A stretch of 64,000 nucleotides of DNA, taken from positions 1 through 64,000 of the forward strand of contig CANQBV010000003.1 in assembly GCA_947589595.1 (NCBI GenBank), given 5' to 3'. The translations under genes and the position numbers were made by a program. Position 1 is the stretch's first letter; every line of letters begins with the position of its first letter. The notes beneath the pieces were generated by a model, which worked only from the letters and a program-made list of their open reading frames with translations, had not been told where the DNA came from and ran no database searches. Below are positions 30,050 to 39,329 of the stretch, piece by piece. Source of the stretch: an uncultured Clostridia bacterium. Lineage in GTDB: Bacteria > Bacillota > Clostridia > Oscillospirales > SIG627.

Positions 30050-30409
30050 ATGCCATTTAACCGAAAAATTTTTGCCATTCTGCTGGAAGACGCCAAAGGA
30101 GACCGCTCCTGGCGCCAGTTCGCCATGGACTGCGATATCAGCTACATTCAAATGAGAAAGCTTGCCCTGCAGCAGCAGGTCAATTCCCCGCGCCCGAAAC
30201 TGATCCACAAAATCGCGCAAAACGCCAGCGGCGGCATCACCGCGGAGGATCTGTTTTTCTGTACGGGCGTTTATTCCGCCCCCGAGGAAAAGAAAAGCGC
30301 CACCGCCGTTCAGCGGCAGGGAGAGCTTTTCTATGAAAAATTTCTTCAGCTTTCCTCCGGGCAAAAGAAAATGATTATCAATTTCATTGATTTCCTGTCG
30401 AACCGATGA
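30050..30409 (+). CDS. Small HTH (XRE-like) DNA-binding protein
   Basis: MPFNRKIFAILLEDAKGDRSWRQFAMDCDISYIQMRKLALQQQVNSPRPKLIHKIAQNA; ATG at 30050 with RBS GGAGA. Confidence 0.6.
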   Translation: MPFNRKIFAILLEDAKGDRSWRQFAMDCDISYIQMRKLALQQQVNSPRPKLIHKIAQNASGGITAEDLFFCTGVYSAPEEKKSATAVQRQGELFYEKFLQLSSGQKKMIINFIDFLSNR

Positions 30410-31485
30410 AAACGCTTTCTGTTTATCTCAAAGAAACCGCAGTGCTCGTGGAGGAATACCACGCGGCGCACCCGCTCTTTCCGCTGGAGCCGGCAGAGTT
30501 TATGGAAGGCGCCTATGCTTATTTCAGTCGCGGCGGCAAACGGCTCCGCCCCGCCATTTTGCGGCTCTCCGCCGGAGTGCTGGGGGGAAAAGACGCGGAA
30601 AACGCCGCCCTCCCCGCGGCGCTCGGCATTGAATTCTACCACAACTGGACGCTCATTCACGACGACGTGATCGATCACGACGCTACCCGGCGAGGCAAGC
30701 CCAGCGTGCACGCCGCCACCGCCGCCGCCTTTTCCGACGCCGGCGCCGAAACCGCCGCCGAATACGGTACGGATATTGCCATTCTGGCAGGCGATGCGCT
30801 GCACAGCGCCGCCATTGCGCATTTTGCTTCTCTTTCCGATTCCGGGAAAGTGCGCCCGGAGGTGGCGCTGAAGATCCTTTCCCTCCTGGAGGGCAATTAC
30901 GGACTCAGGCTTTTAAACGGCGAAACGATCGATACCAAAAACGGCCTTTTATACGGCAAAAACGCCTTCTGGAAAATTCCCGAAAGCGAAGTCATAGGGA
31001 TGATGGCGGGCAAAACCGGCGCGCTTTTTGCCATTGCCGCGCTGGCCGGGGCGCTGATCGGGCAGAATTCGCCCGAGCTCACACCGGAAGCCAAGGCGCT
31101 TTCCGCCTTTGCCGAGCACTGCGGCGTCGCCTTTCAGTTGCAGGACGATATTCTGGGTCTTACAGCCGACGAAGAAAAGCTCGGCAAGCCGATACTCAGC
31201 GACCTGCGCGAAGGCAAGCCCACCGTACTGCTCCTGCGCGCCTATAAAAAGTCCTCAGAGGAAGAAAAAGCCTTTTTGCGCCGCACCGTCGGACAGAGCC
31301 GCAATCCCGGGGAGCTTTTGCAGGCCAGAGAGATCCTCCTGAAAAACGGCGGCGTCTCGGAGACCGAAAAGCTGGCGGCGGCAGCTTTAGAAAAAGCGCG
31401 CGCCGCCCTCTCCTGCCTGCCGGATTCCTCTTATAAATCCCTCTTGGCAGAGTGGTGCGAATTTATGCTGGATCGAAAATATTAA
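30406..31485 (+). CDS. Polyprenyl synthetase family protein
   Basis: FSRGGKRLRPAIL, LIHDDVIDHDATRRGKPSVH, FQLQDDILG. Confidence 0.93.
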   Translation: MKTLSVYLKETAVLVEEYHAAHPLFPLEPAEFMEGAYAYFSRGGKRLRPAILRLSAGVLGGKDAENAALPAALGIEFYHNWTLIHDDVIDHDATRRGKPSVHAATAAAFSDAGAETAAEYGTDIAILAGDALHSAAIAHFASLSDSGKVRPEVALKILSLLEGNYGLRLLNGETIDTKNGLLYGKNAFWKIPESEVIGMMAGKTGALFAIAALAGALIGQNSPELTPEAKALSAFAEHCGVAFQLQDDILGLTADEEKLGKPILSDLREGKPTVLLLRAYKKSSEEEKAFLRRTVGQSRNPGELLQAREILLKNGGVSETEKLAAAALEKARAALSCLPDSSYKSLLAEWCEFMLDRKY

Positions 31486-31498
31486 GGAGTCTGTTTTC

Positions 31499-32833
31499 AT
31501 GAAACAATTTCTGTGCGTCCTTTTATCTCTGTGCTTTCTGCTTGCTCTCTTTCTGCCTGCCGCGACAGCAAAAGACGCGATCTACGATATTGCGCTGGAT
31601 TCGCAAGGAGTTTATTTTTTCAATCTGGAAACCGGCACCGTCCTCTATGAAAAGGCCGCCGAATCCACGATGTTTCCCGCTTCTACCACCAAAATCATGA
31701 CCGCGCTGGTTGTTCTGGAAAACTGCGAAGATCCCAAAAATACCACGATCACGGTTCCCAACACGGAAATGTTTCAATATATTATAGAGGACGGCGGCGT
31801 CAACGCGCAGCTTTCGAAAGGCGAAACCTTCACCGTCTACGATCTTCTGCTGGGGCTGATGATGAATTCTTTCTGCGACGTGGCCGATCTTTTGGCATAT
31901 CACTTCGGGGGCGGCGATATTTCTGTCTTTGTAGAAAAAATGAACGCCAAGGCGGAAGAGTTGAAGCTGGAAAACACCCATTTTGCAAATGCGCATGGCT
32001 TACATAACGCCAACCACTACTCCTCGCCGAAAGATATTGCGCTCTTTTTCCAGGCCGCTCTGGAAAATCCCCTGTTCCGGGAAATCATTTCCACCCGCAC
32101 CTATACCATTCCCGCAACCGCATACCACAAAGAAAGACCCCTCCGGTATACGATAGATTGCTACTATCCCGACGACGACCATTACCTGGACGCCTATTTC
32201 GGCGGAAAATCCGGCTTTACCGATCAGGCGGGCAGGTGCCTTGCTACCTATAGTGTAAAGGACGGCGTTTCCTATATTTCCGTGCTTTTGGGCGCCAATA
32301 TGGATTCCAACCTCAAATATCCGGGCAACATGGCGCAGATCGAAACCGCCACTCTCACCGCCTATGCGTACGAACACTACGAGCTCAAAACCGTGCTGCA
32401 AAAGGGTGACCCGGTATCCGAACTTTCGATCATCGATTCCGAACAAAAAGCCAAGGTCGTTGCCGGGCAAGATTTTCTTGTTCTTGCCCGCATAGACGGG
32501 GATGCGGAATACCGTCTGGAGCTGCCGGAGGAAATCAGCGCCGATCAGGTGGAAGACGGCAAGGCCGTCGGCAGCGCCGTGTTCACTCTGAATGAAGAAG
32601 ATATGTTTTCCTGTCCGCTCGTCCTTTCCTATGACGGGGAAGCGATCCAGGTGCAGTCCGAAGTTGAAAAAAGCACCCGGCGCTTCTTCTCCGCAGTGGC
32701 GGAGCTTTTCCACAGCGATGCGGCCTTTGTCACGCTTCTGGTGCTTTTGATCGTCGTGATCGGCGTGTGCATTCCGGCGGTCAGGATCACCCATTCCCTG
32801 CACAAAAAATCCTCACGCCCGCCCAAACACTGA
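31499..32833 (+). CDS. D-alanyl-D-alanine carboxypeptidase (DacA/DacF-like)
   Basis: STMFPASTTKIMTALVVLE (SxxK), SFCDVADLLA region, GGKSGFTDQAGRCLATY (KSG); signal peptide and C-terminal TM. Confidence 0.93.
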   Translation: MKQFLCVLLSLCFLLALFLPAATAKDAIYDIALDSQGVYFFNLETGTVLYEKAAESTMFPASTTKIMTALVVLENCEDPKNTTITVPNTEMFQYIIEDGGVNAQLSKGETFTVYDLLLGLMMNSFCDVADLLAYHFGGGDISVFVEKMNAKAEELKLENTHFANAHGLHNANHYSSPKDIALFFQAALENPLFREIISTRTYTIPATAYHKERPLRYTIDCYYPDDDHYLDAYFGGKSGFTDQAGRCLATYSVKDGVSYISVLLGANMDSNLKYPGNMAQIETATLTAYAYEHYELKTVLQKGDPVSELSIIDSEQKAKVVAGQDFLVLARIDGDAEYRLELPEEISADQVEDGKAVGSAVFTLNEEDMFSCPLVLSYDGEAIQVQSEVEKSTRRFFSAVAELFHSDAAFVTLLVLLIVVIGVCIPAVRITHSLHKKSSRPPKH

Positions 32834-32866
32834 ATTTGCTTTTCGTTCTCTATCTTTTATCATCCT

Positions 32867-34192
32867 ATGGCCATTCAATTATCCGACCATTTTACCTATA
32901 AAAAACTGTTTCGTTTCACCCTGCCGTCGATCGCGATGATGATCTTCACCTCGGTCTACGGTGTGGTAGACGGCTTTTTCGTTTCCAATTTTGCCGGCAA
33001 AACGCCTTTCGCCGCCCTGAATTTCATTATCCCGTTTATCATGGTACTCGGCGCCGCGGGCTTTATGTTCGGTGCGGGCGGCAGCGCTCTGATCTCCAAA
33101 ACCATGGGAGAGGGGCAAAAGGATCGCGCCAACCGTCTTTTTTCTCTGTTCGTTGTGGTTCCCGCGGCGCTCAGCGTTGTCCTTGCATTGCTCGGCATTC
33201 TGTTTCTGCCGCAGGTCGCCGCAATTCTCGGGGCGGGCGATCTTTTGGCAGACTGTGTCCTGTACGGCAGGATCCTCCTTTTGGCGCTGCCGGCGTTTAC
33301 CCTGCAAATGGAGTTTCAAACCTTCTTTGTCACGGCGGAAAAGCCGCAGCTCGGCTTTCTGGTCACCGTGGCGGCAGGCGTTGCCAATATGGTGCTGGAC
33401 GCGCTGTTTGTCGCCGGATTCCGCTGGGGGCTGGCCGGTGCGGCGGCGGCCACGGCGCTCAGCCAGTTGGTGGGCGGCGTTATTCCGCTTGTGTACTTTT
33501 TCTGTCCAAATTCCAGCCTTTTGCGGCTCGGAAAGCCAACGTGGGACGGGCGCGCACTCCTGAAAGGAACGACGAACGGTTTTTCAGAGCTCTTGAGCAA
33601 TATTTCCATGTCGCTCGTGGGGATGCTCTATAATATGCAGCTCATGCGCTACGCCGGGGAAAACGGCGTGGCGGCCTATGGCGCGATCCTGTATGTAGAT
33701 TTCATTTTCGTATCCGTCTTTATCGGCTATTCCGTGGGCACCGCTCCGGTGATCGGTTACCACTACGGCGCCGGGGGCACCGGCGAACTGAAAAATCTCT
33801 ACAAAAAAAGCCTCGTTTTGATGGCCGCCTTCGGCGTCGGAATGTTTGCCCTCGCACAGGGGCTGGCAACCCCGCTGGGGCTGCTTTTCACCGGCTACGA
33901 CGCCGCGCTTTTTGAAATGACAGTGCACGGTTTCCGTCTCTATGCGTTCAGCTTTCTTACCGTGGGCTTTGCCATTTTCGGCTCCTCGTTTTTCACCGCC
34001 CTCAATAACGGTCTCATTTCCGCGCTGATTTCGTTTTTACGCACCGTGCTTTTCGAAGTGGTCTGCCTTTTCCTTTTTCCCCGCTTCTTCGAGCTGGACG
34101 GCATTTGGTACGGCATCATCCTTTCCCGCGCGCTCTCGCTCTCCGTCACTTTCGCCTTCCTCGCCGGCTTTCGCAGGCACTATCAATACTGA
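32867..34192 (+). CDS. MATE family efflux transporter
   Basis: LPSIAMMIFTSVYGVVDGFFVSNFAGKTPFAALNFIIPF...; 12-TM pattern. Confidence 0.92.
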   Translation: MAIQLSDHFTYKKLFRFTLPSIAMMIFTSVYGVVDGFFVSNFAGKTPFAALNFIIPFIMVLGAAGFMFGAGGSALISKTMGEGQKDRANRLFSLFVVVPAALSVVLALLGILFLPQVAAILGAGDLLADCVLYGRILLLALPAFTLQMEFQTFFVTAEKPQLGFLVTVAAGVANMVLDALFVAGFRWGLAGAAAATALSQLVGGVIPLVYFFCPNSSLLRLGKPTWDGRALLKGTTNGFSELLSNISMSLVGMLYNMQLMRYAGENGVAAYGAILYVDFIFVSVFIGYSVGTAPVIGYHYGAGGTGELKNLYKKSLVLMAAFGVGMFALAQGLATPLGLLFTGYDAALFEMTVHGFRLYAFSFLTVGFAIFGSSFFTALNNGLISALISFLRTVLFEVVCLFLFPRFFELDGIWYGIILSRALSLSVTFAFLAGFRRHYQY

Positions 34193-34240
34193 ATTCTTAA
34201 ACCCTTTCCCCTCGAAACGGGGCGCCGCCCCACACCCCGC

Positions 34241-34270
34241 TCAGAAAACTTTTTGAGAAAAGTTTTCTGA
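34241..34270. repeat. Hairpin repeat, left copy
   Basis: TCAGAAAACTTTT-TGAG-AAAAGTTTTCTGA; identical 30-mer at 34500-34529. Confidence 0.9.
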
Positions 34271-34499
34271 GGACTTTCAAAAACTTTCAAAGCCGTATAA
34301 CAAAGAATTTCCCGCCCTCAACCTTCTCCCCGAGGACCCGGAACGCCCTTGGGCAGAAAGTGTCAGCGTTAGCCGACGAATGAGCTGTCCGAAAACAAAA
34401 GCTCAAAGAGCCTTTAAAGACTCTTTGGGCTTTTTTTATCTCTTTTCGGAGAAAAGAATCGGTTTGATAGAGGGCTTCTCTATGGCTCATTGAAAATCT

Positions 34500-34529
34500 T
34501 CAGAAAACTTTTTGAGAAAAGTTTTCTGA
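34500..34529. repeat. Hairpin repeat, right copy (inverted flanks)
   Basis: Same 30-mer; right flank CTGAGCGGGGCGGAGCC mirrors the left flank GCCGCCCCacaCCCCGCTCAG. Confidence 0.9.
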
Positions 34530-34552
34530 GCGGGGCGGAGCCTCGCATAGCG

Positions 34553-35017
34553 TTATCGCCCGAAGGATTCGAAAAAGGCGGGGTCGAACGGCAGCGAAAT
34601 CACGAAGCGCAATTCCACTTCGTTTTCCCCGAGGGAAACCAAAGCGGGCGAAAAAGATTTTTTATCGGCGACCCACACAAGGCTTAAGCCCGCCTCCTCT
34701 ACCGACTGGCGGGGAAAAAGCTCGCCGCCCTTGAGAACCTCGCCGCAAACGCGGGCGCTGCACAAAAACAGCACCTCGCCGTTTTCCTCCGAATCCACCA
34801 AAGGCCGCGCCAGAAACAGCTTTTCCGGCAGAATGCCAAGTCCTTTCAAAAAATCGAGGGCTTCTTTTTTGGCTTTCGGGAGGCAGGCGCGGAACAGATT
34901 CCGACCGATATCATTTCCCGTGTAGTCCGGCAAAAAGGCGTATTGTCGGGCGGTTTCCTCCGGGAAAAGGCGCACCTTGTAGTGCTCTTTTTCAAAAATC
35001 GTCTCTTGCAAATTCAA
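34553..35017 (-). CDS. Hypothetical protein (154 aa)
   Basis: Open frame overlapping the 3' end of the YigZ-like gene; no recognised family. Confidence 0.5.
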   Translation of the reverse strand: MNLQETIFEKEHYKVRLFPEETARQYAFLPDYTGNDIGRNLFRACLPKAKKEALDFLKGLGILPEKLFLARPLVDSEENGEVLFLCSARVCGEVLKGGELFPRQSVEEAGLSLVWVADKKSFSPALVSLGENEVELRFVISLPFDPAFFESFGR

Positions 35018-35627
35018 ACCTCACAAATTCTACGTCCACTCGGCCGCCGGTCAGCTCCCGCAAAAGCGTTTCCGCTTCCGTTTTCTGCGCCGACGAAACC
35101 AAAATTTCCATGAAAATCTCTTCCCCGAATTCCTTTTGCAGAACCGGGATCTTTTTCTTTTGCAGCTCATACTCCGTCTTGGAAAGCTGCGGATAGCCCA
35201 AGGAAAAGCGCAGTACCTCCCGTCGGGAAAAGCGGCAAACGCCCGCCTTTTCCAGCGCGATCCGCGCCCCTTTGGCGTAAGCGCGCGCCAGTCCCCCTGC
35301 TCCGAGCAGGATCCCGCCGAAGTAGCGAGTGATCACCACGCAGATCCCCGTGACGCTCTCTTTTTTCAAAACCTCCATGACCGGCACCCCGCCGGTGCCC
35401 TTGGGTTCGCCGTCGTCGTCAAAGCGGCAGACGTTGCCCTCGCGGTTCAGAAACGCCGTCACGTGGTGATTGGCGTCCGGGTACCTCCGGCGCACCGAAG
35501 CGATAAATTCCCGCGCCGCCTCCCAGGTTTCGCACGGCGTACAGGAGCCGATAAAAACGCTCTTTTTTTCTTCAAACCGATCTTCCGCAAAGCCGGCAAC
35601 CGTTTGGTAAGACAAAAGCTCCGCCAT
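34992..35627 (-). CDS. YigZ/IMPACT family protein
   Basis: FEEKKSVFIGSCTPCETWEAAREFIASVRRRYPDANHHVTAFL...DDGEPKGTGGVPVMEVLKKESVTGICVVITRYFGGILLGAGGLARAYAKGARIAL. Confidence 0.93.
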   Translation of the reverse strand: MAELLSYQTVAGFAEDRFEEKKSVFIGSCTPCETWEAAREFIASVRRRYPDANHHVTAFLNREGNVCRFDDDGEPKGTGGVPVMEVLKKESVTGICVVITRYFGGILLGAGGLARAYAKGARIALEKAGVCRFSRREVLRFSLGYPQLSKTEYELQKKKIPVLQKEFGEEIFMEILVSSAQKTEAETLLRELTGGRVDVEFVRFEFARDDF

Positions 35628-37666
35628 CAGTATGCATCCGCCATTTCAATATAAAGATGTCCGTTTTCGGAAATATACTGTTTTCTGCCGTCCAGATCGT
35701 CGCCCAGCAGAATTTCAAACATCTGGCGTGTGGCTTCCTCGTCCTCGGGCATAATGCGAATCAGCCGGCGCGTAGCGGGGTTCATCGTGGTCAGCCGCAT
35801 CATATCCGGCTCGTTTTCGCCCAAACCCTTGGAGCGCTGCAGCGTGTATTTCTGCCCGTTCAGCTTGGCAAGAATCTCCGCCTTTTCCTTTTCGTCATAG
35901 GCAAAAAAGGTCTCGTTTTTGGCAGTGATCTCATACAGCGGCGATTCCGCAATATACACCCTGCCCTCGCGAATCAACGTGGGCAAAAGCCGGTAAAACA
36001 TCGTCAGGATCAGCGTGCGGATCTGATAGCCGTCTTCGTCGGCGTCGGTACAAATAATGATCTTGCTCCATTTTAACTGGTCTAAGTTAAACTCCGCCAA
36101 ATCCTTCTTGTTCTTGCCGCCGATCTCCACGCCGCAGCCGATCACACGCAGCAGATCTACAATAATTTCACTCTTGAAAATGCGATCCAGCCCACATTTG
36201 AGGCAGTTTAAGGTTTTGCCGCGCACCGGAATGATTGCCTGAAATTCCGCATCACGCCCGAGCTTGCAGCTCCCCAAAGCCGAATCGCCCTCTACAATAT
36301 AAAGCTCGCGTTTTTCCTTATCCTTGCTGCGGCAATTGGCAAATTTTTCAATGCGGTTGGTCAAATCCAGACTGCCCGCTAATTTTTTGCGGATATTCAC
36401 CCGCGCGCTCTCCGCGCTTTCGCGGCTGCGTTTATTGATCAGCACCTGCGCGGCAATGCGGTCGGCGTCGCCGGGGTTTTCGGCAAAATAAATTTCGAGC
36501 TGCTGATCGAAGTATTCGGTCATCGCGTCGGCAATGAATTTATTGGTCACTTCTTTTTTGGTCTGATCCGAGAAAGAAGCCACGTTGGAAAAGCAGTTCG
36601 TCACCAGAATCAGGCAGTCTTCCACGTCCTGAAAGCTGATCTTGGCTTCATTTTTATTGTATTTTCCGGTGTTTTTCAAATACCCGTCGATCGCGCGCAG
36701 AAAGCTGGAACGCACCGCCTTTTCCGGGCTGCCGCCGTGTTCCAGCCAGCTGGAATTGTGGTAATATTCCAGCATCTGCGTTTTGGCGGAAAAGCAAAAC
36801 GCCGCTTCGATTTCCAAATCGTAGTCCGCCTTGTCCTCGCGGTCGCGGCCGCGCCGCTGCCCTTTCCAGAAAACCGGCGTCGTCAAAACACCGACCTTGC
36901 CTTCTTCCTCGTTAACTTCGTTTTCCGCGCTGATCTCGGCGACTTCGCGCACGTAGTCCAAAATTCCCTCGGCGTACAAAAAGCTGTGTTCGCTGAAGGT
37001 TCCGTCCGCCTGCTGATATTTTAAATTCAGCTTCAGATTGGCATTCACCACCGCCTGTCGCTTCATCACTTCCAAAAAGTATTCCTCGGGAATGGCGATA
37101 TCGGTAAACACTTCCAAATCCGGCCGCCAGGTGATCACCGTGCCGGTGCGCTTTTTCGTGTAGGGACGCTTTTCCAGCTCCCCGTCCACTTCGCCTTTTT
37201 TAAAATGAATTTCGTATTCGCCTTTTTTGGAATACACGTGTACGTCCATGTATTCCGAACTGTACTGCGTGGCGCAGGCGCCCAGGCCGTTCAGCCCCAG
37301 GGAATACTGGTAAGCGCCGCCCTTGGCGTTTTCGTATTTTCCGCCCGCGTACAGCTCGCAGAAAATCAGTTCCCAGTTATAGCGCCCTTCCTTTTCGTTC
37401 CAGTCCAGCGGGATCCCGCGGCCGAAATCCTCCACGGTAATACTGTGATCTTTCTGCACCGTCACGAAAATTTCGTTGCCAAAGCCCGCCCGGGCTTCGT
37501 CAATGGAATTGGAAAGAATTTCAAAAAAAGAATGCGAACAGCCGTCCAGTCCGTCCGAGCCGAAAATCACACCCGGGCGTTTTCGCACGCGTTCCGCGCC
37601 CTTTAGGCTCTGAATGCTTTGATCGCTGTATTCCGCGTTCTTTTTCTTTTTGTTTTCTTCTGCCAT
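35627..37666 (-). CDS. Type II topoisomerase subunit B (GyrB/ParE paralog)
   Basis: RKRPGVIFGSDGLDGCSHSFFEILSNSIDEA, ELYIVEGDSALGSCK, IICTDADEDGYQIRTLILTMFYR, RSKGLGENEPDMM. Confidence 0.93.
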   Translation of the reverse strand: MAEENKKKKNAEYSDQSIQSLKGAERVRKRPGVIFGSDGLDGCSHSFFEILSNSIDEARAGFGNEIFVTVQKDHSITVEDFGRGIPLDWNEKEGRYNWELIFCELYAGGKYENAKGGAYQYSLGLNGLGACATQYSSEYMDVHVYSKKGEYEIHFKKGEVDGELEKRPYTKKRTGTVITWRPDLEVFTDIAIPEEYFLEVMKRQAVVNANLKLNLKYQQADGTFSEHSFLYAEGILDYVREVAEISAENEVNEEEGKVGVLTTPVFWKGQRRGRDREDKADYDLEIEAAFCFSAKTQMLEYYHNSSWLEHGGSPEKAVRSSFLRAIDGYLKNTGKYNKNEAKISFQDVEDCLILVTNCFSNVASFSDQTKKEVTNKFIADAMTEYFDQQLEIYFAENPGDADRIAAQVLINKRSRESAESARVNIRKKLAGSLDLTNRIEKFANCRSKDKEKRELYIVEGDSALGSCKLGRDAEFQAIIPVRGKTLNCLKCGLDRIFKSEIIVDLLRVIGCGVEIGGKNKKDLAEFNLDQLKWSKIIICTDADEDGYQIRTLILTMFYRLLPTLIREGRVYIAESPLYEITAKNETFFAYDEKEKAEILAKLNGQKYTLQRSKGLGENEPDMMRLTTMNPATRRLIRIMPEDEEATRQMFEILLGDDLDGRKQYISENGHLYIEMADAY

Positions 37667-37841
37667 GCTTTGCTCCGTTTTTTGATTTCAATTCTTAAGA
37701 TGCACTTTTTTCTTTTCTATTATAAGGAAAAAAACAAATTTCGTCAACCGATGTTTTTTTTAGTTTTTTCCCCGTTTCTATTTTCCTTTTACCAAAAGTA
37801 AAATAGAGAAAATCATTTTGTGCGGTTTTCCCTCGGAATTC

Positions 37842-37870
37842 TTGACACCCACTGCAAAATATGCTACACT
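37842..37870 (+). promoter_or_regulatory. Sigma-70-type promoter of the sugar operon
   Basis: TTGACA-N17-TACACT, 31 bp upstream of the kinase ATG. Confidence 0.8.
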
Positions 37871-37901
37871 CTCAGGTGGAAAAAGTTGTAAGGAGACAAG
37901 T

Positions 37902-39329
37902 ATGAATTTACTCGGAATTGATGTCGGCACCACCTCGCTCAAAGCCGTCTGCTTTGATGAAAAAGGCGCCTGCCTTGCCGGCACCAATATTGATTACACG
38001 CTCAATACCGTCGGCGAATTTGTGGAATTCGACGCCAAGGAATATATCCGCATCGCCCGTCAGGCGATCGCTGAAATTTCCAAAACCTGCAAAATCGACG
38101 CCATTGCCATCGATACGCAGGGCGAAACCATGATTCTGACCGACGAAGCGGGCGAACCCCTGATGCCGGCGATCGTGTGGCTGGATAACCGCGCCACCAA
38201 AGAGGCGGAAGAGATTCAGGCGCATTTCGGCCAGGAAAAAATCTATACCGTCACCGGTCAGTCCGAAACCAGCGGCGGCTGGCCCGGCTGCAAGCTTTTG
38301 TGGGTGCAGCGCAACCTGCCCGACGTATGGAAAAAGGTGAAAAAAGTATTCCTTCTGGAGGATTGGCTTTTGTGGGCGCTCTCCGGGGAATTTGTCACCG
38401 AACCGACGCTGCAGTCCTCCTCCATCTACCTTGACATTGCCAAAAAAGACTGGTGGGACGAAATGCTCTCCTTTATCGGCGTTTCGCGTGAGATGCTGCC
38501 TCGCCTGGTTCCCAGCGGCACCAAGGTCGGCCAAATGGGCGATATCCAGATCGTCACCGGCGCGCTCGACCAGATCGCCGGCGCCATCGGCGTGGGCGTA
38601 GTGGATGAAAGCATCATCAGCGAAATGACCGGCACCATCATGGCCATCTGCGCGGTGACCGATACGATCCCGCCCTACGACCCGCAAAGCAAGGTTCCCT
38701 GCCACCTGCACGCCATCGACGGAAAATACGTGCGACTGCTCTGGTCGTCCACGGCAGGCATGGCGCTGAAATGGTTCCGCAATACCTTTGCCAAGGATCG
38801 CTCTTTCCGCGAGCTGGACGAACTGGCCGCTCAGGTCCCCGCCGGCTGCGAGGGGCTGACCATGCTGCCTTATCTTTGCGGCTCCATTATTCCGGTATAT
38901 AACCCCGACGCCAAAGGCTCTTTCTGGGGCATGACCCTGGCACACGGAATGGGGCATTTTGCCCGCGCAATTCTCGAATCCGTCGCCTTTACCCTGAAGG
39001 ATGATCTGGATTACATTCAGGCCAACTGCCGGGAGATCCGTATCACCGGCGGCGGCGCCACGAGCCCTTTGTGGGCGCAGATCAAGGCCGACGTCACCGG
39101 CATCCGCCTTGCCACCCTGCAGGAAACGGAGGCCGCGTGCCTGGGTACCGCGCTGTTGGCCGGCGTGGGCTGCGGCGTCTACGCTTCGGTCGAGGAAGCG
39201 GCAAAGCAAATTGTCAAAACCAAAAAGGTCTATACCCCCGGTGGTGTGGATTATACCGCCGCTTACAAACAGTATAAAAAGCTGGATCAGCTATTAAATA
39301 ATGTGGAGGAACCAATATGTCAAAAGTAG
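37902..39329 (+). CDS. FGGY family carbohydrate kinase (xylulokinase-like)
   Basis: MNLLGIDVGTTSLKAVCFDEKG; IRITGGGATSPLWAQIKADVTG; RBS AAGGAGA. Confidence 0.92.
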   Translation: MNLLGIDVGTTSLKAVCFDEKGACLAGTNIDYTLNTVGEFVEFDAKEYIRIARQAIAEISKTCKIDAIAIDTQGETMILTDEAGEPLMPAIVWLDNRATKEAEEIQAHFGQEKIYTVTGQSETSGGWPGCKLLWVQRNLPDVWKKVKKVFLLEDWLLWALSGEFVTEPTLQSSSIYLDIAKKDWWDEMLSFIGVSREMLPRLVPSGTKVGQMGDIQIVTGALDQIAGAIGVGVVDESIISEMTGTIMAICAVTDTIPPYDPQSKVPCHLHAIDGKYVRLLWSSTAGMALKWFRNTFAKDRSFRELDELAAQVPAGCEGLTMLPYLCGSIIPVYNPDAKGSFWGMTLAHGMGHFARAILESVAFTLKDDLDYIQANCREIRITGGGATSPLWAQIKADVTGIRLATLQETEAACLGTALLAGVGCGVYASVEEAAKQIVKTKKVYTPGGVDYTAAYKQYKKLDQLLNNVEEPICQK

